Both the position numbers and the translations under genes were made by a program. A stretch of DNA of 64,000 nucleotides from Maridesulfovibrio ferrireducens. Its GTDB lineage: Bacteria > Desulfobacterota > Desulfovibrionia > Desulfovibrionales > Desulfovibrionaceae. Positions 43,820-53,962 of the stretch are shown piece after piece. Below the pieces are notes generated by a model. It was not told the DNA's origin and did no database searches. It worked only from the letters and a program-made list of their open reading frames with translations. The stretch lies in contig NZ_FNGA01000002.1 of assembly GCF_900101105.1 (NCBI RefSeq), positions 686,479 through 750,478 on the forward strand. The letters are read 5' to 3'. The stretch's first letter is position 1, and each line of letters begins with the position of its first letter.

Positions 43820-46138
43820 TTAACTGGACTGAATATCTTCAATCACAGAATTAAGCTTTGATGCCATGGATGCAACTTCCTGAATAGCTTTAGCGGCTTC
43901 ATCCAGAACCTGCGAAGTCTCCATGGAGATTCTGCTGATATCTTCTGTGGCCCTGTTAATTTCATCACTAGTTGCAGACTGTTGTTCGGCTGCAGTCGCG
44001 ATGCCTCTGACCTGATCAGCAGCGTTCTCTACCAGATGAACAATTTCAGCGAGAGTCTTACCTGATTCATTAGCCAGCTCACTGCTGCGATGAGCAGAAT
44101 CGGCTGCATTTTCAGTCGCCTTAATGTTCTCTTTAGTCATATTCTGAATCTTAGTAATAGCTCCGCCGACCTCACTGGTCGCCGCCATGGTATTCTCGGC
44201 AAGTTTACGGACTTCATCCGCAACGACCGCGAATCCGCGACCGGCATCACCAGCTCTGGCGGCCTCAATCGCAGCGTTAAGAGCCAGCAGGTTGGTCTGA
44301 TCAGCTATATCATTAATGACCTTCAATACGTTACCAATTTCCGAAGCTTCCACTCCGAGCTGTTCCATTGAAACTTTAAGAGCATCAGCCTGCCCCTTAA
44401 CACCTTCAACAGCTTCAATAACGTTGCTCACAATATTTTCACCGTTCTGAGCTTTCGCCTTAGCACTGTCTGCGTCTTCAGCAGCAGTACCTGCGTTACG
44501 CGCAACTTCAAGAACGGTTACGTTCATTTCTTCCATCGCAGTGGAGGTCTCGGCGACTCTGTCCCGCTGATCCTCAGCACCTCGACTCGACTGTTCTATC
44601 TGAGCCGACAACTCTTCAGCTGCACTGGAGAGATTCTGAGAAATCGCCTCTGCTTCTATTGCAGCATGAGTAATTCTTTCATTCTGAGTCTCAATTTCTT
44701 TGGCCTGCTGCCTGATACTTGTCATATCAATCCAGATAGTTACAGAGCCAAGAAGATTTTTATCCATATCATAGAAAGGCGTTGCTGTTATTTGAACATT
44801 TTTTATGTTTCCAGCAGCAGTACGATACTCAATCTCCTCTTCTTTCTTTATGCGCTCTTTAAGTGCAACATCAGACAGCGTCACCTTTGTTTCTTCGCGA
44901 AAGAAAAACTCTCCAGTAGAAAGTCCTACAACGTCTTCTGGACTATACTTACTCTCAATCAAATCACATAAGTCTTTATTCGTCCAAAGCATTTTAGCGT
45001 CAGGACCGACAATTCCACACGGAAGAACCAAGCCGTTAAGCACTCCTTCGGAAAATCCAAGTTTTTCCTTCAACTCGTCGACCATAAGACTGATTTTTTC
45101 AGCCAAAATCTCAAATTCGTACTTATAAGAACCCTTGAGTTCAGCTCTAAGATTACCTCCGGCAACTTCACCGGAAAAATCGAGAATATTTGAAACCGGT
45201 TTAACAATAAGAAATCTCAAAAGCGCAACCATTATTCCGCTGAGGAGTATAACAACGATCACCCCGGCAACGAGTAGAACATTACGCTGATGTATAGCTG
45301 CGGAAGTCAAGTCAGACTCGTATGCGCTTACAACAACCGTCCAGTTGGTAAGAGGAAAAGTTTTGTACTCCATGTACTTCATTCGCCCTTCCCAGTCGTA
45401 AGCTTCCCCGCCGTTCTTTGTTTTCAGGATACTCTTGATAAAATCAAACTTCGAAAGATCTTTCAGATATAAATTTTTATCCACAGCATGGGCAATAATT
45501 CTTCCCTTGTTGTCAATCATAAAGCTATACCCGTCTTTACCAATTCGGAACGGGTCCACAAACGCAGAAGTAAATCTATCCCATTTAGGGAAAACGCCAA
45601 CTCCGCCTATAACCTTACCGCTGGCATCGCGAACTGAGTGGGCTATTGCAAAAATGAGAATTCCGCCGCCACTCTTCGATTGTAAAATTTCATCTGCAAT
45701 AAAAAAATCTCTCCCGGATAAAATCGTTTTCACATAACCACGGGATGACCTATCTGCCCCGGCCATGCTTTCGCCTTTGGCGTTATACCCGGTGACAACC
45801 TTTCCGTTCGCATCAAAAAGAAACGCAGCCCAATAATCTTTAGACGCTCCCATAAGAGACTTTAAAAGGTTATCAGAACTCCTAGAACTTCCCCCGGAAA
45901 GAGCTTCTACGGAATTAGGGTCATTTCCTATCATCTTAACAACATCAGAAGTCTGCCCCATGTAAAGTTCAAGAGCACTTATAGACTCATCAACCATGCT
46001 GAGCATTGAATGTCTTTGCTCTTTAAAGACTGCATCATAAGTACTGCTTGTCACCCACCACACACAAACTGAAAAAGTTGTTGCGACGAGGGCAAACACG
46101 ATAATAGTCATTACCGTATTAATGCTCTTAACTTTCAT
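43820..46138 (-). CDS. Cache-PAS methyl-accepting chemotaxis protein
   Basis: The 772-residue receptor has a first membrane helix (about 8-30), a periplasmic dCache-type sensor (about 35-280, with [10 protein letters not shown] and [17 protein letters not shown]), and a second helix (about 285-310). A HAMP-like and PAS region follow (about 375-500, with [16 protein letters not shown]). Last comes the signalling domain with [36 protein letters not shown]. It senses a small extracellular ligand, as yet unknown. The C-terminus has no CheR-docking pentapeptide that I can see. ATG 46138 is followed by a basic signal anchor. Confidence 0.94.
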   Translation of the reverse strand: MKVKSINTVMTIIVFALVATTFSVCVWWVTSSTYDAVFKEQRHSMLSMVDESISALELYMGQTSDVVKMIGNDPNSVEALSGGSSRSSDNLLKSLMGASKDYWAAFLFDANGKVVTGYNAKGESMAGADRSSRGYVKTILSGRDFFIADEILQSKSGGGILIFAIAHSVRDASGKVIGGVGVFPKWDRFTSAFVDPFRIGKDGYSFMIDNKGRIIAHAVDKNLYLKDLSKFDFIKSILKTKNGGEAYDWEGRMKYMEYKTFPLTNWTVVVSAYESDLTSAAIHQRNVLLVAGVIVVILLSGIMVALLRFLIVKPVSNILDFSGEVAGGNLRAELKGSYKYEFEILAEKISLMVDELKEKLGFSEGVLNGLVLPCGIVGPDAKMLWTNKDLCDLIESKYSPEDVVGLSTGEFFFREETKVTLSDVALKERIKKEEEIEYRTAAGNIKNVQITATPFYDMDKNLLGSVTIWIDMTSIRQQAKEIETQNERITHAAIEAEAISQNLSSAAEELSAQIEQSSRGAEDQRDRVAETSTAMEEMNVTVLEVARNAGTAAEDADSAKAKAQNGENIVSNVIEAVEGVKGQADALKVSMEQLGVEASEIGNVLKVINDIADQTNLLALNAAIEAARAGDAGRGFAVVADEVRKLAENTMAATSEVGGAITKIQNMTKENIKATENAADSAHRSSELANESGKTLAEIVHLVENAADQVRGIATAAEQQSATSDEINRATEDISRISMETSQVLDEAAKAIQEVASMASKLNSVIEDIQSS

Positions 46139-46477
46139 AAGACGCTCTCTTTGTTATATTCTTGTTACAGCAATTCTTCCGCCACCGAGTCTAAAGTTAT
46201 TAAACAATAACATATAAACAAAACTCAACACAATAATTATATAGCATAAAATTAGCATGATGCCTTATAAAAAGAACAATAGAGAGAACTATAACATAAA
46301 AAGATTAAACTTCTATTAATTTCTGAGTTTTCACTTAATTAAAATAGATTTCACTCTCATTTACTGCATATGCCGAATTATTTATCCGGGCATCCATCTT
46401 AATCCTTCATTGCTTACTAGCTGTTTTTCTGACAAAAGAAGAGTCTTCGAAACGTTTATTTAAAGAGGTAATTAAAA
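46139..46477. other. AT-rich divergent promoter region
   Basis: About 340 bases separate the divergent Cache chemoreceptor and ettA genes. The sequence is very AT-rich, and I see no long reading frame, hairpin or repeat in it. It should carry both promoters. Confidence 0.5.
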
Positions 46478-48160
46478 ATGAGTACCGAACCTGATAAGAT
46501 CATTTATTCGATGGTCAGGGTCAGCAAATATTTTGACAAGAAGCCGATCCTTAAAGATATCTCTCTTTCATATTTCTATGGCGCCAAAATCGGCGTGCTG
46601 GGACTGAACGGTTCCGGTAAAAGTTCACTCCTAAAAATATTGGCTGGAGTTGACGAAAGCTTTGAAGGCGAAACCCATGTTTCAGCAGGTTACACAATAG
46701 GTTTCCTTGAGCAGGAACCTCTGATTGATGAAACCCGTACAGTCCGTGAAGTCGTTGAAGAAGGTGTCGCAAGCATCACAGCACTTGTTAACGAGTTTAA
46801 CGAGATCAACGCTAAATTTGCTGAACCAATGGAACCTGACGAAATGGATGCCCTGCTGGACAAGCAGGCTAATGTTCAGGAAAAAATGGATGCGTGCGGA
46901 GCTTGGGATATTGATTCCAGACTCGAAATGGCAATGGACGCACTGCGATGCCCTCCGGGTGACACGCCTGTGTCAGTTATTTCCGGTGGTGAAAAACGCC
47001 GTGTAGCTCTCTGCCGTCTACTTCTTCAGGAACCTGATATTCTTCTTCTTGACGAACCGACCAACCATCTTGACGCTGAATCAGTCGCATGGCTTGAAAG
47101 ACATCTGCAAAATTATGCAGGAACAATCATTGCCGTAACCCATGACCGTTACTTCCTCGACAACGTCGCAGGATGGATTCTGGAACTGGACAGAGGCCGT
47201 GGTATTCCATGGAAAGGCAACTACTCTTCATGGCTTGAACAGAAAGAAAAACGACTCTCCAACGAAGCAAAAACTGACGATAAAAGAATAAAAGCTCTTG
47301 CCAGCGAACTTGAATGGATACGCATGTCTCCCAAAGGACGACATGCAAAAAGCAAAGCTCGAGTTAAGGCATACGAAGAACTCGCAAATCAAGATTCCAA
47401 TGAACGGGCAAAAGATCTTGAGCTTTACATTCCACCGGGACCACGTCTTGGTAAGAAAGTTATCGAAGCAAAAGGAATCCGCAAACAGGCCGGAGATAAA
47501 CTACTTGTCGATGACGTGAACTTTATCATTCCTGCGGGTGCAATAGTTGGTATTATCGGCCCTAACGGAGCCGGTAAAACAACACTTTTCAAAATGATCA
47601 CCGGACAGGAAAAACCTGACGCAGGCGAAATGTCTGTCGGGGAAACTGTCATGGTTACTCATGTGGACCAGCACCGTGATGCTCTTGATCCAGACAAAAC
47701 AGTTTATGAAGTTATTTCCGGCGGTAATGAATTCATTAAACTTGGTGACCGGGAAATTAATGCGCGCGCATATGTTGGAAAATTCAATCTGACCGGTTCT
47801 GAACAGCAGAAAAAATGTTCTGTTCTCTCCGGTGGAGAAAGAAGCCGCGTTCATCTTGCACTCATGCTGCAGGAAGGCGGAAACGTACTCCTCCTTGATG
47901 AACCTACCAACGACCTTGATGTTAACACAATGCGCTCCCTTGAAGAAGGTCTGTCCAACTTCAGCGGCTGCGTACTGGTAATCAGCCATGACCGCTGGTT
48001 CCTCGACCGCATCGCTACACATATTCTTGCTTTTGAAGGAGATTCTTCGACATTTTGGTTCGAAGGCTCATACTCTGAATATGAAGAAGACAAAAAGAAA
48101 AGACTTGGTAAAGACGCTGACCAGCCTCATCGCATCAAGTACCGCAAACTTACCCGTTAA
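46478..48160 (+). CDS. ettA: Energy-dependent translational throttle ABC-F protein
   Basis: EttA is a ribosome-associated ABC-F ATPase that gates translation according to ATP/ADP. The 560-residue protein has two ABC cassettes: GLNGSGKSS, ISGGEKRRVALCRLL and LLLDEPTNHLD in the first; GPNGAGKTT, LSGGERSRVHL and LLLDEPTNDLD in the second. Between them is the linker with RMSPKGRHAKSKAR, typical of EttA. No membrane segment is present. The AAAGAGG site and a strong terminator mark it as a single-gene unit. Confidence 0.96.
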   Translation: MSTEPDKIIYSMVRVSKYFDKKPILKDISLSYFYGAKIGVLGLNGSGKSSLLKILAGVDESFEGETHVSAGYTIGFLEQEPLIDETRTVREVVEEGVASITALVNEFNEINAKFAEPMEPDEMDALLDKQANVQEKMDACGAWDIDSRLEMAMDALRCPPGDTPVSVISGGEKRRVALCRLLLQEPDILLLDEPTNHLDAESVAWLERHLQNYAGTIIAVTHDRYFLDNVAGWILELDRGRGIPWKGNYSSWLEQKEKRLSNEAKTDDKRIKALASELEWIRMSPKGRHAKSKARVKAYEELANQDSNERAKDLELYIPPGPRLGKKVIEAKGIRKQAGDKLLVDDVNFIIPAGAIVGIIGPNGAGKTTLFKMITGQEKPDAGEMSVGETVMVTHVDQHRDALDPDKTVYEVISGGNEFIKLGDREINARAYVGKFNLTGSEQQKKCSVLSGGERSRVHLALMLQEGGNVLLLDEPTNDLDVNTMRSLEEGLSNFSGCVLVISHDRWFLDRIATHILAFEGDSSTFWFEGSYSEYEEDKKKRLGKDADQPHRIKYRKLTR

Positions 48161-48184
48161 GTATTTGCTCTCAGCTTAAATTGA

Positions 48185-48228
48185 AACGGCCCTCATAAAT
48201 ATAATTTTATGAGGGCCGTTTTTTGTAA
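48185..48228 (+). terminator. Intrinsic terminator of ettA
   Basis: AACGGCCCTCATAA pairs with TTATGAGGGCCGTT around a short AT loop and is followed by six T. Confidence 0.92.
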
Positions 48229-48242
48229 TTTGAATAATCTCT

Positions 48243-48875
48243 TTATGATCCAATCTTATCCACAATCCCATTACGTAATGTAACAGTGACAACCCCTTTA
48301 TCATAACTTTCAATTGGAACAACACACGACCATTTTTCAACTATAATATCATTTTCAACAGAATATGATTCCATCTCCCACTGATACCGTGAAACCGTTT
48401 TCATTTTACCAAAATATTTAGAAAGAGACTCTTCACATCTTTTCGGTAATGCAACACAAGACCTCCAAAGATAAAGACTGCCACATAAAATCTTGTTGTC
48501 TAAAGAGCCAAGGCTGACTTCTTGATCATAATTCGCTTCCAGCTTTGCACAATCTTTATTCACATCTGCAAAAGTGTGTTCGATTAAGTTTTCATCATCC
48601 TTCACAACTTTTACTGAATGGAATTTTTGGGGCGCAACATGTCCAAAATATTGAAATTCAAACAAGGATTTGTTTTGGATATCTTCAAACTCCAGCTTAA
48701 GTAATGGAATTTTGCCACGATCCTGAAGAAGATCCATGGATTTAAAAAGAAGCTCACCCATCTCTGATGGAATTATCAACTCGTGAACAGGTTCAAACTT
48801 ATCATCAAGCAGAACAGAAAGAAGATAAAGAACAGGTTTTTCAAAACTTAATGAGGTCAATCCGGCTGGATACAT
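48243..48875 (-). CDS. Hypothetical 210-residue protein
   Basis: The protein has no signal peptide or membrane segment. It is rich in beta-prone segments (VKVVKDDENL, EKWSCVVPIESY, GVVTVTLRNG) and ends soon after VTVTLRNGIVDKIG, a motif seen in small beta-barrel domains. Cysteines are scattered. I recognise no family. A 15-base palindrome (ACTAATC-T-GATTAGT, 48899-48913) lies just upstream. It sits in a looser region with other unknown genes and may be an accessory gene. Confidence 0.6.
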   Translation of the reverse strand: MYPAGLTSLSFEKPVLYLLSVLLDDKFEPVHELIIPSEMGELLFKSMDLLQDRGKIPLLKLEFEDIQNKSLFEFQYFGHVAPQKFHSVKVVKDDENLIEHTFADVNKDCAKLEANYDQEVSLGSLDNKILCGSLYLWRSCVALPKRCEESLSKYFGKMKTVSRYQWEMESYSVENDIIVEKWSCVVPIESYDKGVVTVTLRNGIVDKIGS

Positions 48876-48898
48876 TTGCGTTTTCCTTATTAAAATTT

Positions 48899-48913
48899 AC
48901 TAATCTGATTAGT
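48899..48913. promoter_or_regulatory. Palindrome upstream of the hypothetical gene
   Basis: ACTAATC-T-GATTAGT is perfect with a one-base centre, 24 bases before the 48875 start. It may be an operator. Confidence 0.3.
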
Positions 48914-49079
48914 GCATGGCATCATTTTTTTAAGAATTACCCTGTTGTCCTCGCAAATGGAAGAATGAATCAAACTACGCACTGAATTAATTATAAAAAA
49001 CACATTAACCTTGATTCAGTTTCGTTTGCACTTCCTCTTTTTAACAATTATCGTATCAAAAATTAAACATCTCGAAGAC

Positions 49080-49859
49080 ATGACGGAGTACTCCAATTTG
49101 CTTGAACGACTTGATAACGAAATCTATTTAAAGAATGTCCAGCTCGAAGGTTATGATGTTCGCGGCGCCCTGATTTTAGGCTCTGAGAAAGCTGTAATTT
49201 TCGACACTCTTTCCCGTCCGGAGGACATGCTTGAATATGAAGAACTTATCGGGGATCGTGAATTAATCATCATCTACAGCCATGCTGACTGGGATCATAT
49301 ATGGGGAACTGCGGGGCTTAAGATGTCTATCAAATCAATCATTGCCCACAGTTCGTGTCTTGCCAGATTTTCAAAGGATGTACCTGAAACATTAAAGGAA
49401 TATAAAAAAAATCAACCCGAATTATATAACTCAGTTGAATTGATTCCCCCTGATACTGTTTTTGATTCTGAGATGAAAATAGACCTCGGTGGAATCACAA
49501 TTCAACTTTCACAGCTTTCGGGACACACCGAAGATTCCATAGTCGGATTTATCCCGGAAAAGGGAATCCTTTTAGCGGGTGATGCGGTTGAAACTCCCTT
49601 CCCCTGCATCAACAAAAATTCTCCGATAGCAAACTGGATTTCCGAACTTGAAAAATGGGTGGGTAATAAAGATCTTAAGATTGTTATACCGGCTCACGGC
49701 AAAGTAAGTGGACCTGAAATAATAAGTAAAAATTTACAATATCTTAAAAGTCTTCTTAATAAAGATAAGATTGAAATATCTGCGTCCTTAAGCTCTTTCT
49801 ATAAAGAAACTCACTTAGAAAATATGGCCTTCGCCTCTGAACAAAATAAACGCCGATAA
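49080..49859 (+). CDS. MBL-fold metallo-hydrolase
   Basis: The frame opens with TTG at 49011, but ATG 49080 (MTEYSNLLERLDNEIY) gives a normal start for the family. The 259-residue protein has the metal motif H68-A-D70-W-D72-H73 (IYSHADWDHIWG), a later SGHTEDSIV histidine, GDAVETPF and the closing PAHGKV histidine. These fit a dinuclear metallo-beta-lactamase fold hydrolase. The substrate is unknown; thioesters, lactones and phosphodiesters are all possible. It converges with a solute-binding protein gene 12 bases away. Confidence 0.85.
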   Translation: MTEYSNLLERLDNEIYLKNVQLEGYDVRGALILGSEKAVIFDTLSRPEDMLEYEELIGDRELIIIYSHADWDHIWGTAGLKMSIKSIIAHSSCLARFSKDVPETLKEYKKNQPELYNSVELIPPDTVFDSEMKIDLGGITIQLSQLSGHTEDSIVGFIPEKGILLAGDAVETPFPCINKNSPIANWISELEKWVGNKDLKIVIPAHGKVSGPEIISKNLQYLKSLLNKDKIEISASLSSFYKETHLENMAFASEQNKRR

Positions 49860-49871
49860 GAAATCATATCT

Positions 49872-50684
49872 CTATTTACAGACATCATCACTGAAATCAT
49901 CCTGACCGATTCTTTTCAATCCTTCATTAAAAATACGGGCAAGAGCACATCCTTTCCCATCTTTTCTGAAACAAACATGCAACCTGTTCATGCCAATCAC
50001 TTTATTAAAAAAGGTCAACTCAGAGCGGTACTTGGTAAGTTTCGGCTTTGACATTGAAATATAATCATAAACATTACAATCAACGACAGCCCCGCGAATA
50101 CGTCCTTTTATTAATTTTTTTATATTACTTTCATCAGTCGACGCATAATCAATATTCATACTTCCACTAAGAACTAAGGCATCAAGTTCAGCAGTATTAG
50201 TATAACCGGAAACAAGGCCTATTTTATATTTAGCAAGGTCTTGAAAAGTATCCCAGAATATCGGTCTTTTTTTACTCATCAAAACCCCGAGAGGGCTGCA
50301 TCCTATGCTTTCAGAAAAGATAAATTCCTCTGCCGTTTCTTTTGAATAATATTCCGGAAAATAGCCCATTATATCTTTATTCTTCTGCACACTACGAATC
50401 GCTCTTTTCCAAGGTGCAAATCTAAATTCAACCTTATATCCCATTGCAGCGAAAGCAGCACTCACACGTTTTGAACTTCTCCCCTTATCCGGCAGGTTCT
50501 CCCCAGTATATGGAGGCCACTCCAAGGAGCTGAGAATAACCACTTTCTCACCAGCCCACGCTGATCCGACAAAAAGAAAACTGCACACCAGAGAACACGC
50601 AAAAATCTTAACAATTAATGCTAAACGTACATTATCCTTCAATTTCGACTTAACTAATTTCCAGCTAAACAATAAATTTTTCAC
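49872..50684 (-). CDS. Periplasmic solute-binding protein
   Basis: The 270-residue protein has a long N-terminus with a signal peptide ending at AWA near 44, then an SBP_bac_3-like fold: LSSLEWPPYTGENLPDKG, FAPWKRAI, YKIGLVSGYTNT, KGRIRGAVVDCNV. The start is GTG with an AGGTG site. It is related in pattern to the three tandem genes at 33-35.5 kb but more distant, and also has no permease beside it. The ligand is unknown. Confidence 0.82.
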   Translation of the reverse strand: MKNLLFSWKLVKSKLKDNVRLALIVKIFACSLVCSFLFVGSAWAGEKVVILSSLEWPPYTGENLPDKGRSSKRVSAAFAAMGYKVEFRFAPWKRAIRSVQKNKDIMGYFPEYYSKETAEEFIFSESIGCSPLGVLMSKKRPIFWDTFQDLAKYKIGLVSGYTNTAELDALVLSGSMNIDYASTDESNIKKLIKGRIRGAVVDCNVYDYISMSKPKLTKYRSELTFFNKVIGMNRLHVCFRKDGKGCALARIFNEGLKRIGQDDFSDDVCK

Positions 50685-50892
50685 TCAAAACACCTGCTCA
50701 TAATACTTTTAAGAATAATCTATACATCATTTATTTCTACTTCATTACGAAAAGCTATATCTTGCCTATTATTACTCACTACCGATTGTTTTTAAAATAT
50801 AATCTTTACACTTAGAATATTGTTCAGCTATTAGAATTCAATAAAGAATATAACCATTGCCACACTTAAAACACAATTAAAAAAGGTGTCTT

Positions 50893-51870
50893 ATGCTAAA
50901 AAAGATCTCAATCATAAATGTTTTATTTTTACTTCTTTTATGCACGATCACAACAGCGGGTCATTGTGCAGATCAGACAAGAATTGATCCTGATTACTCT
51001 ATATCCGACAACTGGCTTACTCTTCCCGCTTCCATAGATAAAAATATCGATGTCTTTTGGGTATACCCGACAGTTTACACAGGAAAAGCCCCCATTGCTT
51101 CCATAAATGATTCCCAAATGCGTGACGGAGCAAAACTGACTCTCCGCACTCAAGCGGCTGTATTCAAGGATAGTGCAAATATTTTTGCCCCACTATACAG
51201 ACAAGCCAACATGTCCATTCTGGGACAGGATAACCTTCATAAAGATCAATTTCTAAATGTGGGTAAATCTGATGTCCGCGCAGCATTCAATCATTATTTA
51301 CGGGAATTTAACAACGGACGGCCTTTTATTCTAGCCTCACATAGTCAGGGTTCCGTTATTGTTACCGCATTAATGAAAGAATTGATGGAGAATCCTGATC
51401 TTCGCGACAAGTTGGTTGCAGCATACGCGATCGGCTGGGGAATTACTCAAGATGATTTAAACAACTTCACATTCCTTAAAGTCTGCGAAAAGGCAGACCA
51501 AACCGGATGTATTGTGACCTATAACTGTGTAGCGGATGGATATCAGAAAGCGGCTCCGACTATTCTGCCGGGAACTCTTGTTGTTAACCCGCTTGACTGG
51601 ACTACAAATTCTGAAAAAGTTTCTGCGGATAAAAACAAAGGCGCTGTTTTTTTCGACAAAGACGGTATTAAATCGGAAACAATCCCGAACTACTGCTCAG
51701 CTGAAATTAAAGACGGCGGACTTGTTGTTGATATGAAGAATACAGCACCAATGAAACGTATGCCCTTCGGAGAAGGTGTATACCATGTTTATGACTACTC
51801 CTTGTTCTTCGATAATTTAAAAGCCAACGTGGCGGAAAGAATCAAGGCTTATCAAAAAGACCATAAATAA
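50893..51870 (+). CDS. DUF3089-type alpha/beta-hydrolase
   Basis: The 325-residue protein has a signal peptide (cleavage near HCA, residue 26) and the DUF3089 pattern: VDVFWVYPTVY-like DVFWVYPTVY at about 53-62, then ILASHSQGS with the candidate nucleophile Ser151, and GEGVYHVYDYSLFFDNL near the end. It is probably a secreted or periplasmic esterase-like enzyme. The AAGGTG site is good, and a terminator follows. It is divergent from the solute-binding gene. Confidence 0.85.
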   Translation: MLKKISIINVLFLLLLCTITTAGHCADQTRIDPDYSISDNWLTLPASIDKNIDVFWVYPTVYTGKAPIASINDSQMRDGAKLTLRTQAAVFKDSANIFAPLYRQANMSILGQDNLHKDQFLNVGKSDVRAAFNHYLREFNNGRPFILASHSQGSVIVTALMKELMENPDLRDKLVAAYAIGWGITQDDLNNFTFLKVCEKADQTGCIVTYNCVADGYQKAAPTILPGTLVVNPLDWTTNSEKVSADKNKGAVFFDKDGIKSETIPNYCSAEIKDGGLVVDMKNTAPMKRMPFGEGVYHVYDYSLFFDNLKANVAERIKAYQKDHK

Positions 51871-51878
51871 CAAAGAAA

Positions 51879-51912
51879 AAGACCGATACCTCAAAAAGAT
51901 ATCGGTCTTATT
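51879..51912. terminator. Terminator after the DUF3089 gene
   Basis: AAGACCGATA pairs with TATCGGTCTT around an 11-base loop. T-runs occur on both sides, the longer one on the minus strand, which suits the cyclase remnant that ends at 51962. Confidence 0.75.
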
Positions 51913-51961
51913 TATGCTGCGATTTACCAATTCTACAATCAACAAACCTCAACCTGTCATA

Positions 51962-52057
51962 CTACGACTCAGCTTGAACTCCTACGCGATTACGACTTTC
52001 ACTCTTTGCTCGATACATAGCCTCATCCGCCATGGCAACCCCGAGTGAAACAATAAC
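51962..52057 (-). pseudogene. Remnant of a diguanylate cyclase (GGDEF) gene
   Basis: Read on the minus strand, 52057 to 51962 encodes VIVSLGVA joined directly to MADEAMYRAKSESRNR and a stop. These are the last two conserved blocks of GGDEF domains (the VSxGVA strand and ADxAMYxAK...GRN helix), which are normally about 20-25 residues apart. The missing spacer shows an internal deletion. An in-frame stop precedes the fragment, and no GGDEF core lies upstream. This is a decayed 3' end, not a working gene. Confidence 0.75.
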
Positions 52058-52178
52058 TCATAAAGAACCACCGTATTCCATTTTTTACTCAATATGCTGA
52101 TTGGCACGCGCAATATAAACCTGTATTCAACATAAACAGATTCTGACATCAACAATACGAAAGTTAAGGTTCCAATAT

Positions 52179-52598
52179 ATGAAAAAGGTTTTAACGCTTA
52201 AGCAATTTCAAGATATAGTAAAAGAAGTTATATCCTTACAGCCTTACATTGAAGTGACCGAATCTTCTTTCAAAATGGAAAATGAAGACGAGGGAATTGA
52301 AAAGGAAGCATACGTTCTTGGATTTTCAAGGCATAGCAAACCGGGATTTGAAATATGTTTCGACTGGATAGCGAACGGTAACCTTGATGGTTACTTAATT
52401 GATATGTTTGATTTCACAATAGAACCTTACTGCCGGGGAGAATTTTCTCCGGTATTTAAAGGCCCGGTCATTCTTGATGACTTTAAAGAACCTTTCGCAC
52501 CGTTTGAAGTTTCCGCTAAAATTCTTGAACTGGTTAAGCCGGAAATGTGGACTAAATGGATTGTAGAATACCTGCCTGAACCTCACGTCATCTTATAA
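52179..52598 (+). CDS. Hypothetical 139-residue protein
   Basis: The acidic, aromatic-rich protein has no signal peptide or membrane segment. It begins MKKVLTLKQFQDIVKEV and has mixed alpha/beta character (FEICFDWIANGNLDGYLIDMFDF). AAGG lies before the ATG. I recognise no family. It stands directly next to the diguanylate cyclase remnant, which marks this as a rearranged spot; the gene may have come in with that change. Confidence 0.6.
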   Translation: MKKVLTLKQFQDIVKEVISLQPYIEVTESSFKMENEDEGIEKEAYVLGFSRHSKPGFEICFDWIANGNLDGYLIDMFDFTIEPYCRGEFSPVFKGPVILDDFKEPFAPFEVSAKILELVKPEMWTKWIVEYLPEPHVIL

Positions 52599-52625
52599 AT
52601 TACCCCTTCACTAAAAAACAAAAAA

Positions 52626-52652
52626 GGCGCTCCGATTTAACACCGGAGCGCC
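52626..52652 (-). terminator. Terminator of the TRAP operon
   Basis: GGCGCTCCG pairs with CGGAGCGCC around a 9-base loop. The long T-run is on the minus strand, so it mainly ends the dctPQM transcript. Confidence 0.88.
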
Positions 52653-52678
52653 AGTTTGCTCACTCGCACCTGTGCAAT

Positions 52679-53953
52679 CTATCTTAATAGATTAGGGAGG
52701 AAAGTGATGATTGCGGGACAAAGCGTCATCACAAGCAAAGATGTGAGCAAAGCAATGAGGTATGGAGCTGAGGCCTTGATTACTTTTTCCAGCGGAACCT
52801 TTGTTATCGCACTAGCGACAAAGAGATCCAGCCCTACCGGAGGGGTAATACATCCAATTGCGAGGTTGACGACCATCAACACACCGAAAAACAATGGATC
52901 AATTCCCAGCGTAATTGCTACCGGCAGGAAAATCGGAGTAAGAATAACAATCGCAGCCGAAGCATTGATGAGTGTTCCGATAAACAGCAGTAACACGTTC
53001 ATTAATAAAAGGAATACGATCGGAGAACTTGTCAGGGAAACAATATATGCACCGATCTGATGAGGAATTTCCAGATTGGTAAGCATCCAACCGAAAACCT
53101 TTGCGGCTCCGACAATGAACATGATCATTGTGGTTCCCATTACAGCTTGAAAGATAATCCTCGGAAATTGTTTGATAGTCAGTTCTTTATAAATAAAGAA
53201 ACCGACAAAGATTCCGTAGACAGCGGCTACCGCGGCAGCTTCTGTAGGAGTAAAAATCCCGCCATAAATACCACCGATAATAATTACCGGTGTCATAAGT
53301 GCCCAAAAGGACTCTTTAAAGGATCTCAAAACATTCATTATGGAAAAAGATCCTTCCGCAGGAATGCCTTGTTTCTTAGCAATAAAGTAACTGACTATAC
53401 ACATGGTTGCACCCATGAAAAGTCCGGGAACTAAGCCTCCGACAAAAAGATCGCCGATTGAAATCCCGGCAATAACACCGAAAACAACCAATGTGATGGA
53501 AGGCGGGATGACAATTCCTACCGTTCCACCCGCTGCAACAATCCCTGTTGCCAGTTCACGACTATATCCTTTCTTTTCCATTTCATCGACCATTGTTGAG
53601 CCGATTGCCGCAGTTGTGGCTGCGGAGGAACCTGAAATAGCCGCAAAGAACATACCTGAAACGGCAACAACCTGAGCAAGGCCGCCTGTGAAGGAACCAA
53701 CCAGTGACTGTGCAAAGTTGACCAGTCTTTTAGTTACGCCTCCGGCAGACATGAATGCCCCTGCAAGCATGAAGAAAGGAACTGCCATAAAGGAAAAAGA
53801 ATCAATTCCCGAATACATGACCTGAGTGATCATGACCTGTGGAATATTAAGATATTGATAAAGAATTACTGAAACGGAAAGTCCGAGTGAGTAAGCAACT
53901 GGAACCCCAAGAAAAGTCAAACCTAAAAAGGTACATAATAAAATTACTTCCAT
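52679..53953 (-). CDS. dctM: TRAP transporter large permease subunit
   Basis: The 424-residue protein has about twelve membrane helices and the DctM pattern: FLGVPVAYSLGLS, FFMLAGAFMSAGGVTKRLV, SAATTAAIGSTMVDEM, IVIPPSITLVVFG. It forms the ion-coupled channel with DctQ. An AGGAGC site precedes the ATG, nine bases after dctQ. The substrate is set by DctP and is probably an organic acid. C4-dicarboxylate is only the default guess. Confidence 0.95.
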   Translation of the reverse strand: MEVILLCTFLGLTFLGVPVAYSLGLSVSVILYQYLNIPQVMITQVMYSGIDSFSFMAVPFFMLAGAFMSAGGVTKRLVNFAQSLVGSFTGGLAQVVAVSGMFFAAISGSSAATTAAIGSTMVDEMEKKGYSRELATGIVAAGGTVGIVIPPSITLVVFGVIAGISIGDLFVGGLVPGLFMGATMCIVSYFIAKKQGIPAEGSFSIMNVLRSFKESFWALMTPVIIIGGIYGGIFTPTEAAAVAAVYGIFVGFFIYKELTIKQFPRIIFQAVMGTTMIMFIVGAAKVFGWMLTNLEIPHQIGAYIVSLTSSPIVFLLLMNVLLLFIGTLINASAAIVILTPIFLPVAITLGIDPLFFGVLMVVNLAIGCITPPVGLDLFVASAITKVPLEKVIKASAPYLIALLTSLLVMTLCPAIITFLPNLLR

Positions 53954-53962
53954 GATGCGCTC

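Noticed and set aside
47501-48022. Open frame of 173 codons antisense to ettA
   Set aside because: It is a mirror frame of a certain gene and contains no domain.
49011-49079. TTG start for the MBL-fold gene
   Set aside because: The extra residues are hydrophobic and do not belong to the family; ATG 49080 fits.
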